Assembly: GCA_028692515.1 (NCBI GenBank)
Contig: JAQUXG010000127.1
Location: 1 to 5,568, forward strand
DNA length: 5,568 bases
Direction of reading: 5' to 3'
Source: Kiritimatiellales bacterium
GTDB lineage: Bacteria > Verrucomicrobiota > Kiritimatiellia > Kiritimatiellales > Tichowtungiaceae
The notes beneath the pieces are model-generated. The model saw nothing but the letters and a program-made list of their open reading frames with translations, searched no databases and was not told the origin of the DNA. The translations under genes and the position numbers were made by a program. Below are positions 1 through 4,917 of this stretch, in pieces (within the stretch, counting starts at the first letter, position 1; each line of letters begins with the position of its first letter).

Positions 1-540
1 CGGCATGCGAATGCCCGGTGTGACCAGCAGAGCGTTCGGGAATTTTTTTCTCAAGGCACCCGCTTCGTGAGCGCTGGTCACCAGACCGTCGATGCCGGAG
101 GAAATCGCCAGCGCACCCAACGCCAACGCCTGCTCTGATACATTGCGGGTAATCCCCAGATCGACAAAGTCATCCTGAGACAGGCTGGTCAGAGTTGTCA
201 CGGCAACCAGTTTTGGCGGATTGGCGCATGTGCGAGCGGCGTCGGCAGCGGCTTCCAGCATCGCCCGTCCGCCGATCGCATGGACGGTCATCAGATTGAC
301 GCCGTGACTGGCGGCCGTGATCACCGCATTAGCAACGGTGCGCGGGATATCGTGAAGTTTGAGATCCAGAAAGATTTTTTTATTCCGTTTTTTAAGGGGA
401 TCAAGTACCGACGGCCCTTCGGCGCAGAAAAGTTCAAGCCCGACCTTATACCACTCAATGGTATCGGGAAGGCGGTTGAGGGCTTCTTCCATCTCCTTTA
501 CGGTCGGAACATCCAAGGCAACGATCAAGGCAGGGGTCAT
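1..540 (-). CDS. pyrF: Orotidine 5'-phosphate decarboxylase, 3' end outside the window
   Basis: Decarboxylates orotidine 5'-monophosphate to UMP, the last step of de novo pyrimidine synthesis, in the cytoplasm. The first 180 residues are visible; bacterial members usually have about 230-245, so roughly the last quarter is missing past position 1. The barrel landmarks appear in order: start LIVALDVP with D10, K32 in WYKVGLELF, the catalytic DxKxxD tetrad region FLDLKLHDIPRT (D59, K61, D64), the MTVHAIGG strand (residues 84-91), the VTTLTS strand (115-120) and TPGIR (174-178) of the phosphate-binding loop. The ATG at 538-540 follows AAAGGA by 6 bases on the minus strand, and the family's short N-terminus begins right there. 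It is divergent from the CYTH gene and has no evident functional link to it. All expected catalytic residues are present and nothing looks broken. Confidence 0.97.
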   Translation of the reverse strand, partial: MTPALIVALDVPTVKEMEEALNRLPDTIEWYKVGLELFCAEGPSVLDPLKKRNKKIFLDLKLHDIPRTVANAVITAASHGVNLMTVHAIGGRAMLEAAADAARTCANPPKLVAVTTLTSLSQDDFVDLGITRNVSEQALALGALAISSGIDGLVTSAHEAGALRKKFPNALLVTPGIRMP

Positions 541-611
541 TTTAGTCCTTTCATTCAAAATCAGTTGCGCTAAAAATCCCTGAACCGAAGCCCGAAAGCA
601 AGGATTTGTTC
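541..611. promoter_or_regulatory. Divergent intergenic spacer between pyrF and the CYTH gene
   Basis: These 71 bases must carry the start signals for both divergent genes. Ribosome binding sites are visible for each: AAAGGA on the minus strand ahead of pyrF, and AAGGA at 600-604 ahead of the ATG at 612. Core promoters are unclear. TAAAAA at 571-576, with a poor TTTCAT 16 bases upstream, could serve the plus strand, but it matches the consensus weakly. No palindrome of the TTCCAA type and no attenuator-like hairpin is seen. Confidence 0.4.
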
Positions 612-1082
612 ATGACGCAGGAAATCGAACGTAAGTTTTTAGTGACCGGCAACGGCTGGCGTACCATCGCCGAACCCGGAATATCCTGCCGGCAGGGCTA
701 TATTTCGACAGGCGGGGCCTCCGCCACGGTTCGTGTCCGCCTGCTGGGCCGGCAGGGATTTTTAACAATCAAGGGCCCGACAAAGAGCATTTCCCGGTCT
801 GAAATGGAGTATGAAATTCCGGCCGCCGATGCGGAATATCTGCTGGAGCATCTTTGTGACGGCAGGATTGTCTCAAAAACACGTTATATTTTGATGTACA
901 AAGGATTGCGCTGGGAGATCGATGAGTTTTCCGGAGACAATCAGGGGCTGATTATGGCCGAGATCGAGTTGGATCGAGAAGATCAGCCCTTTGAAAAGCC
1001 CGAATGGGTGGAACGAGAGGTCTCTTTTGATCCCCGCTACTTCAATTCAGCACTCGCCCGGAATCCGTTCGGGAAATGGTGA
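612..1082 (+). CDS. CYTH domain / triphosphate tunnel metalloenzyme
   Basis: A 156-residue protein made of a single CYTH fold. The N-terminal signature ExExK is present as E4-I-E6-R-K8. The basic and acidic tunnel residues follow in the usual order: VRVR (R41, R43), TIKG (K54), EYEI (E66, E68), SKTRY (K89, R91), WEIDEF (E102, D104) and AEIEL (E117, E119). Small bacterial members of this length are usually metal-dependent inorganic triphosphatases; related proteins are adenylate cyclases or thiamine triphosphatases, so the substrate cannot be settled from sequence. No C-terminal CHAD domain is fused, unlike in some larger members. The start is ATG at 612, because AAGGA at 600-604 lies 7 bases upstream and the conserved TQEIERKF begins there; an in-frame TTG at 606 is less likely. 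It is probably transcribed alone, since a promoter and a different type of gene follow. Confidence 0.9.
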   Translation: MTQEIERKFLVTGNGWRTIAEPGISCRQGYISTGGASATVRVRLLGRQGFLTIKGPTKSISRSEMEYEIPAADAEYLLEHLCDGRIVSKTRYILMYKGLRWEIDEFSGDNQGLIMAEIELDREDQPFEKPEWVEREVSFDPRYFNSALARNPFGKW

Positions 1083-1111
1083 CGGCTAACGCGGATTTAA
1101 CAAAAAAAATC

Positions 1112-1139
1112 TTAACAAAGCTCGCCTCATGAGTAGTAT
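1112..1139 (+). promoter_or_regulatory. Putative sigma-70-type promoter for the PEP-CTERM gene
   Basis: TTAACA at 1112-1117 (one mismatch to TTGACA) and TAGTAT at 1134-1139 (two mismatches to TATAAT) are 16 bases apart. Transcription would begin near 1146 and give a leader of about 40 bases ending in the small hairpin at 1172-1186. The A-rich run at 1102-1109 just upstream could act as an UP-like element. This is pattern matching only. Confidence 0.45.
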
Positions 1140-1171
1140 GCCCCCAATGCCTTAAAAGTTTCAGTTTCAGC

Positions 1172-1186
1172 TTTGACGGAGTCAAA
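1172..1186 (+). promoter_or_regulatory. Leader hairpin holding the Shine-Dalgarno sequence
   Basis: TTTGAC (1172-1177) and GTCAAA (1181-1186) are perfect inverted arms around a GGA loop. The ribosome binding site GGAG (1178-1181) is therefore the loop plus the first stem base, and the start codon at 1187 abuts the stem. The hairpin could present or partly hide the site. It is short and AT-rich, so its stability is doubtful. Confidence 0.4.
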
Positions 1187-1765
1187 ATGAAAATAATCAT
1201 CATGGCGGTAGCTGTTTTCCTTAGCGCAGGGATCACTTTGTCGGACGTATTTGACTTTACTGTGACCAACGGCGCGTTTGATTTCAACACGCCGACAGGA
1301 CAGATCACAACGAACGGGATAACGATGAACTTTGCCGCCATTGTTGCTGGCGACGAAAACGCAAAGCTGAACGCAGGATCGGGTTATTTCGGGGTGAATG
1401 CCAGTGTCGGAACGGATAATGCCTCCCTGGTTGATTCTGGGCAGAGCATCACGATCAGTTTTTCTTCCAGCCTGTATACGTCAATTAAGCTTCAGACCAT
1501 TGCCGTCGGCGCATGGACAGATGGAAGTGATGCCGGATATTATCAAATTGATGACGGGGCTCAGATATCGCTCGTCAAACTGAATAATAATCTGGATCCG
1601 GAAATAGAGGTTTTGGGGAAAACTCTTACCTTTTCATCCACAGCGGGGAATGGAATCAGCTTCAACGGAATCACGGTTAACGCGGTGCCCGAGCCGGCGA
1701 CCCTTGCTATGATGGGGTTTGCCGGGGTGCTGGCACTTCTCATCCGGCGTATGTCCCGGGCATAA
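1187..1765 (+). CDS. PEP-CTERM sorting-signal secreted protein
   Basis: A 192-residue exported protein of unknown function. Residues 1-19 form a signal peptide (K2, then a hydrophobic core IIIMAVAVFLSAGI). The middle, about 20-164, is rich in G, N, S, T and D with alternating hydrophobic residues, as expected of an extracellular beta-sandwich, and has no recognised catalytic motif. The C-terminus is a textbook PEP-CTERM signal: VPEP at 167-170, a hydrophobic helix from about 171 to 186, then the basic tail RRMSRA. In organisms with this system, exosortase is thought to process such proteins at the envelope, often together with exopolysaccharide production. No exosortase gene is in view. The start is ATG at 1187 with GGAG five bases upstream. 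The gene has its own likely promoter and terminator, so it appears to be monocistronic. Confidence 0.88.
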   Translation: MKIIIMAVAVFLSAGITLSDVFDFTVTNGAFDFNTPTGQITTNGITMNFAAIVAGDENAKLNAGSGYFGVNASVGTDNASLVDSGQSITISFSSSLYTSIKLQTIAVGAWTDGSDAGYYQIDDGAQISLVKLNNNLDPEIEVLGKTLTFSSTAGNGISFNGITVNAVPEPATLAMMGFAGVLALLIRRMSRA

Positions 1766-1784
1766 GGCAGCGAATTATCGGCAG

Positions 1785-1820
1785 AAAGTGCTCGGTTTTT
1801 CCGGGGCGCTTTTCTTTTTT
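1785..1820 (+). terminator. Intrinsic terminator after the PEP-CTERM gene
   Basis: The left arm AAAGTGCTCGG (1785-1795) pairs with CCGGGGCGCTTT (1801-1812) across a TTTTT loop, giving about 11 pairs with two G-U pairs and one bulged G. A T-rich tail (1813-1820) follows. It lies 20 bases after the stop codon. Its T tail doubles as the left arm of the palindrome at 1815-1837. Confidence 0.8.
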
Positions 1821-1837
1821 CCAATGTTTGGAAAAAA
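1815..1837. repeat. TTCCAA-N3-TTGGAA palindrome, copy 1
   Basis: Perfect 10-base inverted arms, TTTTTTCCAA (1815-1824) and TTGGAAAAAA (1828-1837), flank a TGT spacer. The core TTCCAA-N3-TTGGAA recurs at 1841-1855 and, with one change, at 3964-3979. The DNA symmetry suggests a dimeric protein site; the A run at the 3' end argues against a terminator. Confidence 0.65.
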
Positions 1838-1839
1838 CG

Positions 1840-1856
1840 GTTCCAAACCTTGGAAC
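1840..1856. repeat. TTCCAA-N3-TTGGAA palindrome, copy 2
   Basis: Perfect 7-base arms, GTTCCAA (1840-1846) and TTGGAAC (1850-1856), surround an ACC spacer. Its centre is 22 bases from that of copy 1, about two turns of the DNA helix, so two dimers would lie on the same face. It overlaps the expected -35 position of the HIT gene promoter. Confidence 0.65.
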
Positions 1857-1869
1857 ATCCCAGTAGAAT
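1841..1869 (+). promoter_or_regulatory. Putative promoter of the HIT-Minf_1886-glycosyltransferase operon
   Basis: TAGAAT at 1864-1869 is a good -10 candidate (two mismatches to TATAAT). Exactly 17 bases upstream, at 1841-1846, is TTCCAA, the left half of palindrome copy 2, which matches TTGACA poorly. Initiation would fall at about 1876-1877, on the start codon, giving a leaderless message; no Shine-Dalgarno sequence is seen ahead of the ATG. The palindrome may replace the -35 by recruiting a regulator, or may be an operator. Confidence 0.45.
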
Positions 1870-1876
1870 TTCCGGC

Positions 1877-2290
1877 ATGAATATTTTTGAGAAGATCATC
1901 AGCCGTGAAATTCCGGCGACCATTATTTATGAAGATGAGGATACGCTGGCCTTTATGGACATCGGTCCGATCATCAAAGGGCATACACTGGTCATCCCGA
2001 AAATCTGCTACGATCCCGTCACGGAAACGCCCGACGACGTGCTCGCCAAGCTGATGCAGATTTGCAAACGCGTCGCCGCCGCGCAGATCAAAGGACTGGG
2101 TGCGGACGGGGTCAACATTATCCAGAACAACGGTGCATCTGCCGGGCAGGTGGTTCCGCACATTCATTTCCACGTGATCCCGCGGTTTGAAGGCGACGGA
2201 CATCACTGGAACTGGGCGGCAAAAAAATATGAAAGCCCAGCCGGGGTGGAAAATCTCGCCGTGAAAATCAGGGAAGGACTGGCCGGGTGA
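1877..2290 (+). CDS. HIT family protein (histidine triad nucleotide hydrolase/transferase)
   Basis: A 137-residue cytoplasmic protein of the HINT branch, which hydrolyses nucleoside phosphoramidates and similar adenylated substrates. The N-terminus NIFEKIISREIPATIIYEDE is the standard opening of the family. Residues 31-41 (PIIKGHTLVIP) form the nucleotide-binding strand, NNGASAGQ (84-91) is the phosphate loop, and the triad HIHFHVI lies at 95-101 with H97 the expected nucleophile. The usual zinc-binding cysteines of some members are absent. The start is ATG at 1877, where family homology begins; an in-frame TTG nine codons earlier lies inside the palindrome and is rejected. No Shine-Dalgarno sequence precedes the ATG, which fits a leaderless message. 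Its stop overlaps the next start by 4 bases, so the two are probably co-transcribed and translationally coupled. Confidence 0.95.
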   Translation: MNIFEKIISREIPATIIYEDEDTLAFMDIGPIIKGHTLVIPKICYDPVTETPDDVLAKLMQICKRVAAAQIKGLGADGVNIIQNNGASAGQVVPHIHFHVIPRFEGDGHHWNWAAKKYESPAGVENLAVKIREGLAG

Positions 2291-2682
2291 AACATCTTAA
2301 CGCTGAAGAACTCCTGAAAAATATTTTGACCCGCGATCCGCGCTATACGGTCGAGGCATACGCCTTTGTCCGCGCCGGACTCGATTACACCGTCCGCCGG
2401 CTCGACAAACCGCGCCATGTCAGCGGACAGGAACTGCTCGACGGCATCCGCGAATTCGCGCTCGCCGAATTCGGCCCCATGACCCAAACCGTCCTCAATG
2501 GCTGGGGTATTCGGCGTACAGAAGATGTCGGCGAAATTGTTTTCAACATGGTTGAAACCGGCCTGCTCGGAAAAACCGAAAAAGACAGCCGCGCTGATTT
2601 TTCAGGCGGGTACGACTTTGATGAAACGTTCCGCAAGCCGTTTCGTCCGGCCGCCTCATCTGCCGGAACACGACCATCCTGA
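2287..2682 (+). CDS. Minf_1886 family conserved protein of unknown function
   Basis: A 131-residue protein that I recognise as the Minf_1886 family, a conserved protein of Planctomycetes and Verrucomicrobia with no known function. The conserved run covers residues 20-111: YTVEAYAFVRAGLDYTV, RHVSGQELLDGIR (43-55), FGPMTQTVL (62-70), WGIRRTEDVGEIVFNMVE (73-90) and KTEKDSRADF (96-105), then YDF (109-111). The tail after 111 is low in conservation and rich in R, P, A and S. It has no signal peptide or membrane segment. The start codon is GTG at 2287, sharing GTGA with the HIT stop; AAGGA at 2274-2278 sits 8 bases upstream inside the HIT gene. The glycosyltransferase gene follows after 15 bases, so it is the middle gene of a three-gene operon. 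No function is proposed. Confidence 0.88.
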   Translation: MKHLNAEELLKNILTRDPRYTVEAYAFVRAGLDYTVRRLDKPRHVSGQELLDGIREFALAEFGPMTQTVLNGWGIRRTEDVGEIVFNMVETGLLGKTEKDSRADFSGGYDFDETFRKPFRPAASSAGTRPS

Positions 2683-2697
2683 TTCTGGGAGATCTCT

Positions 2698-3960
2698 ATG
2701 CATCTGATGAATGAAATATTTGATGGGTTAACCGCGTTTCTGTTCTCGCTGATTTCGGTCATCTCCGTCATCTACTTTATTACCACGCTGATATCTGTGC
2801 TGACCTGCCGCCGGAAGGATCCCGCTCCGGCGGTGACGGATGAGCAGTTGCCGACAGTCACCGTGCAGATCACTTCGCGCAATGAACTGGTCGCGCTCGA
2901 CTGCGCCCGCTGCTGCATGGCGTTTGATTATCCGCAGGACAAGTTGCAGATTCTGCTGGGCGACGACAGTAATAATCCAAACGTCATGCAGGAAATCGAC
3001 CACTTCGCCGAACACAACCCCCGCGTCAAAGTGCTTCGACGCACCAACCGGATCGGTTTCAAATCCGGCAATCTCAATCACGTCAACGAGCACACCACCG
3101 GCGAATACATTCTCGTGATGGACTCCGACTTTCTTCCGGAACCGGACTTCCTTCGTCGGCTGGTCGCGCACGCCGTCGCCGATCCCGGCCTCGCGGCCGT
3201 GCAGGCGCGTTGGAACATCACAGATGTTCACGAAAGTCTAACGACTCTACTGGGATCCGGTATCATCAACGTCACGCACTTCATCATGCTGCCGCTGTTC
3301 AACCGCTTCATGAAAACCTGTTTTCTTTGCGGGTCGGCCATGCTCATCAAGCGGCAGGCCATGGTCGAAATGAACGGATGGGAAACCAGCACCATGATCG
3401 AAGATGTCGATCTCAGCTTCCGTTTTTTCACCAACGGCTACCGGCTGGCCTATTGTCCGGATGTCAGTTGCGACTGTGAAGTTCCCCACACGGCGCACGA
3501 TCTGTTCCGTCAGCAGAAGCGCTGGGCTTATGGAGTCGTTGAAACTGCGATTAAACGAAGCGCGGCGCTGTACCGTTCCCGCAAAGCCACGGTCGGCAAT
3601 AAAATCGCCGCCACAGTCGTCAGCTCGGGATACGCCGTCAGCTTTCTCGTCTTCATCAGCACCATGCTGGGTTTCTTTCACATGTTCCTGCTCGGTGCCG
3701 GCGATATGAACGCGTCACTGCAAACCTCGGTGGAGGGAACGATGGGGAATCTGTGGCGAATCGTCATCTCCTGCGGTGCACTGGTGGCAACGATCTGTGC
3801 CGGCTTTTCCAGCGGCTTTGGTAAGCGCGGCGCGCTCAAGCTAATCATTGCCTCCTACACCGTCGGCTTCATTATGCTCTTCCACGTCAGTAACGGAATT
3901 TTTCGTGCGGTACTGCATCTGCCGATCGACTGGGTTCCGCCGGAAAAACGCGGGCGTTAA
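2698..3960 (+). CDS. Membrane-bound family 2 glycosyltransferase, cellulose-synthase-like
   Basis: A 420-residue inner-membrane enzyme expected to move sugars from a nucleotide-sugar donor onto a growing glycan on the cytoplasmic face. One membrane helix lies near residues 11-36. The GT-A catalytic domain follows: VTVQITSRNE strand (54-63), nucleotide-binding D89-D90, metal-binding D142-S-D144, GSAMLIKR acceptor region (212-219), catalytic base in IEDVD (E235-D236) and Q272-x-x-R275-W276, the mark of processive enzymes. Three further helices are near 303-333, 354-372 and 380-400, and the protein ends in PIDWVPPEKRG. The sugar and product cannot be read from sequence; cellulose, mannan or another beta-glycan are all possible. 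No c-di-GMP-binding PilZ domain is present. The start is ATG at 2698 with GGGAG 6 bases upstream. It is the last gene of the HIT operon. Confidence 0.9.
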   Translation: MHLMNEIFDGLTAFLFSLISVISVIYFITTLISVLTCRRKDPAPAVTDEQLPTVTVQITSRNELVALDCARCCMAFDYPQDKLQILLGDDSNNPNVMQEIDHFAEHNPRVKVLRRTNRIGFKSGNLNHVNEHTTGEYILVMDSDFLPEPDFLRRLVAHAVADPGLAAVQARWNITDVHESLTTLLGSGIINVTHFIMLPLFNRFMKTCFLCGSAMLIKRQAMVEMNGWETSTMIEDVDLSFRFFTNGYRLAYCPDVSCDCEVPHTAHDLFRQQKRWAYGVVETAIKRSAALYRSRKATVGNKIAATVVSSGYAVSFLVFISTMLGFFHMFLLGAGDMNASLQTSVEGTMGNLWRIVISCGALVATICAGFSSGFGKRGALKLIIASYTVGFIMLFHVSNGIFRAVLHLPIDWVPPEKRGR

Positions 3961-3983
3961 ATTTTCCAATGGTTGGGAAATTT
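3959..3983. repeat. TTCCAA-type palindrome, copy 3, over the glycosyltransferase stop codon
   Basis: Arms AAATTTTCCAA (3959-3969) and TTGGGAAATTT (3973-3983) match at 10 of 11 positions around a TGG spacer; the single mismatch would be a G-U pair in RNA. The core is TTCCAA-TGG-TTGGGAA, a variant of copies 1 and 2. It starts inside the TAA stop (3958-3960) and ends 78 bases before the C protein gene. It has no separate T-run, so it is not a standard terminator. Confidence 0.6.
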
Positions 3984-4025
3984 CGAACAGCCGACAGCGT
4001 CCTGTATTTTTCCCTACTCCAAAAT

Positions 4026-4053
4026 GTCACTTATCGTCTATAGACGCATAGTC
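4026..4053 (+). promoter_or_regulatory. C-box-like operator upstream of the control protein gene
   Basis: A perfect 12-base palindrome, CGTCTATAGACG (4035-4046), is extended by ACT (4029-4031) and AGT (4050-4052) at symmetric positions, making a 24-base imperfect inverted repeat. It can also be read as two half-operators, ACTTATCGTC (4029-4038) and CATAGTC (4047-4053), with the spacing of the tandem C-boxes I recall from the Esp1396I family (ACTTATAGTC ... TATAGTC). It ends 8 bases before the C gene start, the usual place for autoregulation. TATAGA (4039-4044) or CATAGT (4047-4052) could be the -10; the latter would make the C message leaderless. C protein bound here would first activate and then repress the C-R transcript. 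Confidence 0.7.
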
Positions 4054-4061
4054 TGCAATAG

Positions 4062-4322
4062 ATGACAGTAATCGCCGTGAAACAAAGAAGTGAAAACATT
4101 TTGATCCGCTTCGGACAAACGCTTAGGGCAAGGCGAATGGCTCTGGGGCTTACTCAAGAGGATTTGGCCGAAAAGGCGGATTTACATCGGACATATATTG
4201 CAGATATTGAACGAGGGACACGCAATCTTTCACTTCGAAATATTGAGCGGCTCGCGGGCGCTTTGGAGTGCTCTATCCCGATGCTTTTTGAAGAAACCGT
4301 GGCCGATAAGGGCGCAAAATGA
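4062..4322 (+). CDS. Restriction-modification control (C) protein, XRE-type helix-turn-helix
   Basis: An 86-residue protein that is almost entirely one XRE-family helix-turn-helix domain, the size of known C proteins (about 75-100). The first DNA-binding helix is TQEDLAEKAD (31-40), the recognition helix HRTYIADIERG (42-52), followed by NLSLRNIERLAGALE (55-69) and SIPMLF. C proteins bind their own operator as dimers, first activating and then limiting the C-R transcript so that methylation precedes cutting. Here a C-box-like palindrome lies directly upstream and the endonuclease gene overlaps the end by 4 bases (ATGA). No Shine-Dalgarno sequence precedes ATG 4062, as expected of leaderless C genes; GTG at 4077 is an alternative start. 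A generic XRE regulator is possible, but the context strongly favours a C protein. Confidence 0.88.
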   Translation: MTVIAVKQRSENILIRFGQTLRARRMALGLTQEDLAEKADLHRTYIADIERGTRNLSLRNIERLAGALECSIPMLFEETVADKGAK

Positions 4323-4915
4323 AGATTCTGAGAACCACATATTTGATTCAAAAAGGGACGTATGGTGCCAGTCCAGAATGGCAGATGCGGTATAAGGAAA
4401 TTTGTAAGGCAATTAAGTCTACGGAGTGGCCTGAGGGCTCCGGCTCGTTCACTTTGTACGCCGAAACGAAAGGCAATGGAGTTGTTCCGATTAAACAGTC
4501 GTGTATGACGGGTCTGAAAAAAACGGGGTGGGATCTGGAAACTCGATTTGCTCTTTCCTCCGCAAAGACCCCGGGGCCAATTGATGCTACGTATGCCGAG
4601 AAGGAGGGGAAACTGCTTTGCCTCGAATGGGAAACCGGAAACATTTCATCAAGCCATAGGGCTCTCAATAAAATGGCTCTGGGACTGATTCGCGGAGATT
4701 TTCTTGGCGGAGTTCTTATTGTTCCTTCTCGTGCAATGTATCGCTATCTGACTGATCGGACAGGAAACTATGCCGAGATTGAACCCTATTTTCCTGTATG
4801 GACGTCTCTGCAGGTTAAAAATGGTGTATTGGTTGTGATTGAAATTGAGCACGATGGACTCAGCACAGATGTTCCCCGTATTCAGAAAGGAACCGATGGT
4901 CGGGCGTTGCGCTGA
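4319..4915 (+). CDS. Type II restriction endonuclease, BamHI family (predicted target GGATCC)
   Basis: A 198-residue homodimeric nuclease. From memory of BamHI (213 residues), shared blocks occur in the same order: NGVVPIK (53-59), GPID (86-89), ExETGNISS (103-111), HR (113-114), NK (117-118), YLTDR (143-147), EPYF (155-158) and KGTDG (190-194). The catalytic set D94, E111, E113 of BamHI corresponds to D89, E103, E105, the E-x-E variant of the PD-(D/E)xK site. BamHI base-contacting residues N116, S118, R122, D154 and R155 correspond to N108, S110, R114, D146 and R147, so GGATCC cutting is predicted. The loop between D89 and E103 is three residues shorter, and the protein ends right after KGTDGRALR, lacking BamHI's last helix, as I recall for OkrAI. 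AAGGG at 4308-4312 precedes the ATG by 6 bases. It is translationally coupled to the C gene. Confidence 0.92.
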   Translation: MKILRTTYLIQKGTYGASPEWQMRYKEICKAIKSTEWPEGSGSFTLYAETKGNGVVPIKQSCMTGLKKTGWDLETRFALSSAKTPGPIDATYAEKEGKLLCLEWETGNISSSHRALNKMALGLIRGDFLGGVLIVPSRAMYRYLTDRTGNYAEIEPYFPVWTSLQVKNGVLVVIEIEHDGLSTDVPRIQKGTDGRALR

Positions 4916-4917
4916 TA

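Noticed and set aside
280..583. Plus-strand open frames at 280-573 and 359-583
   Set aside because: Both are antisense to pyrF, which has all its catalytic motifs on the minus strand.
606..611. TTG start for the CYTH gene
   Set aside because: AAGGA at 600-604 is only one base from TTG 606 but 7 bases from ATG 612, and family homology begins after 612.
1062..1097. AATCCG / CGGATT inverted repeat as a terminator after the CYTH gene
   Set aside because: The stem is only six pairs with a 24-base loop, its left arm is inside the coding region, and A's rather than T's follow.
1850..1876. TTG start nine codons upstream for the HIT gene
   Set aside because: It lies inside the palindrome and the -10 candidate, and HIT proteins begin at the NIFEKII motif.
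2728..3681. Long open frames on the minus strand opposite the glycosyltransferase (2728-3231 and 3247-3681)
   Set aside because: They are composition shadows of a GC-rich gene with a clear domain structure; their translations show no recognisable motifs.
3959..3983. Palindrome copy 3 as an intrinsic terminator for the glycosyltransferase operon
   Set aside because: The stem is AT-rich and lacks a T tail beyond the arm; its core matches the other palindromes, which lie upstream of a gene.
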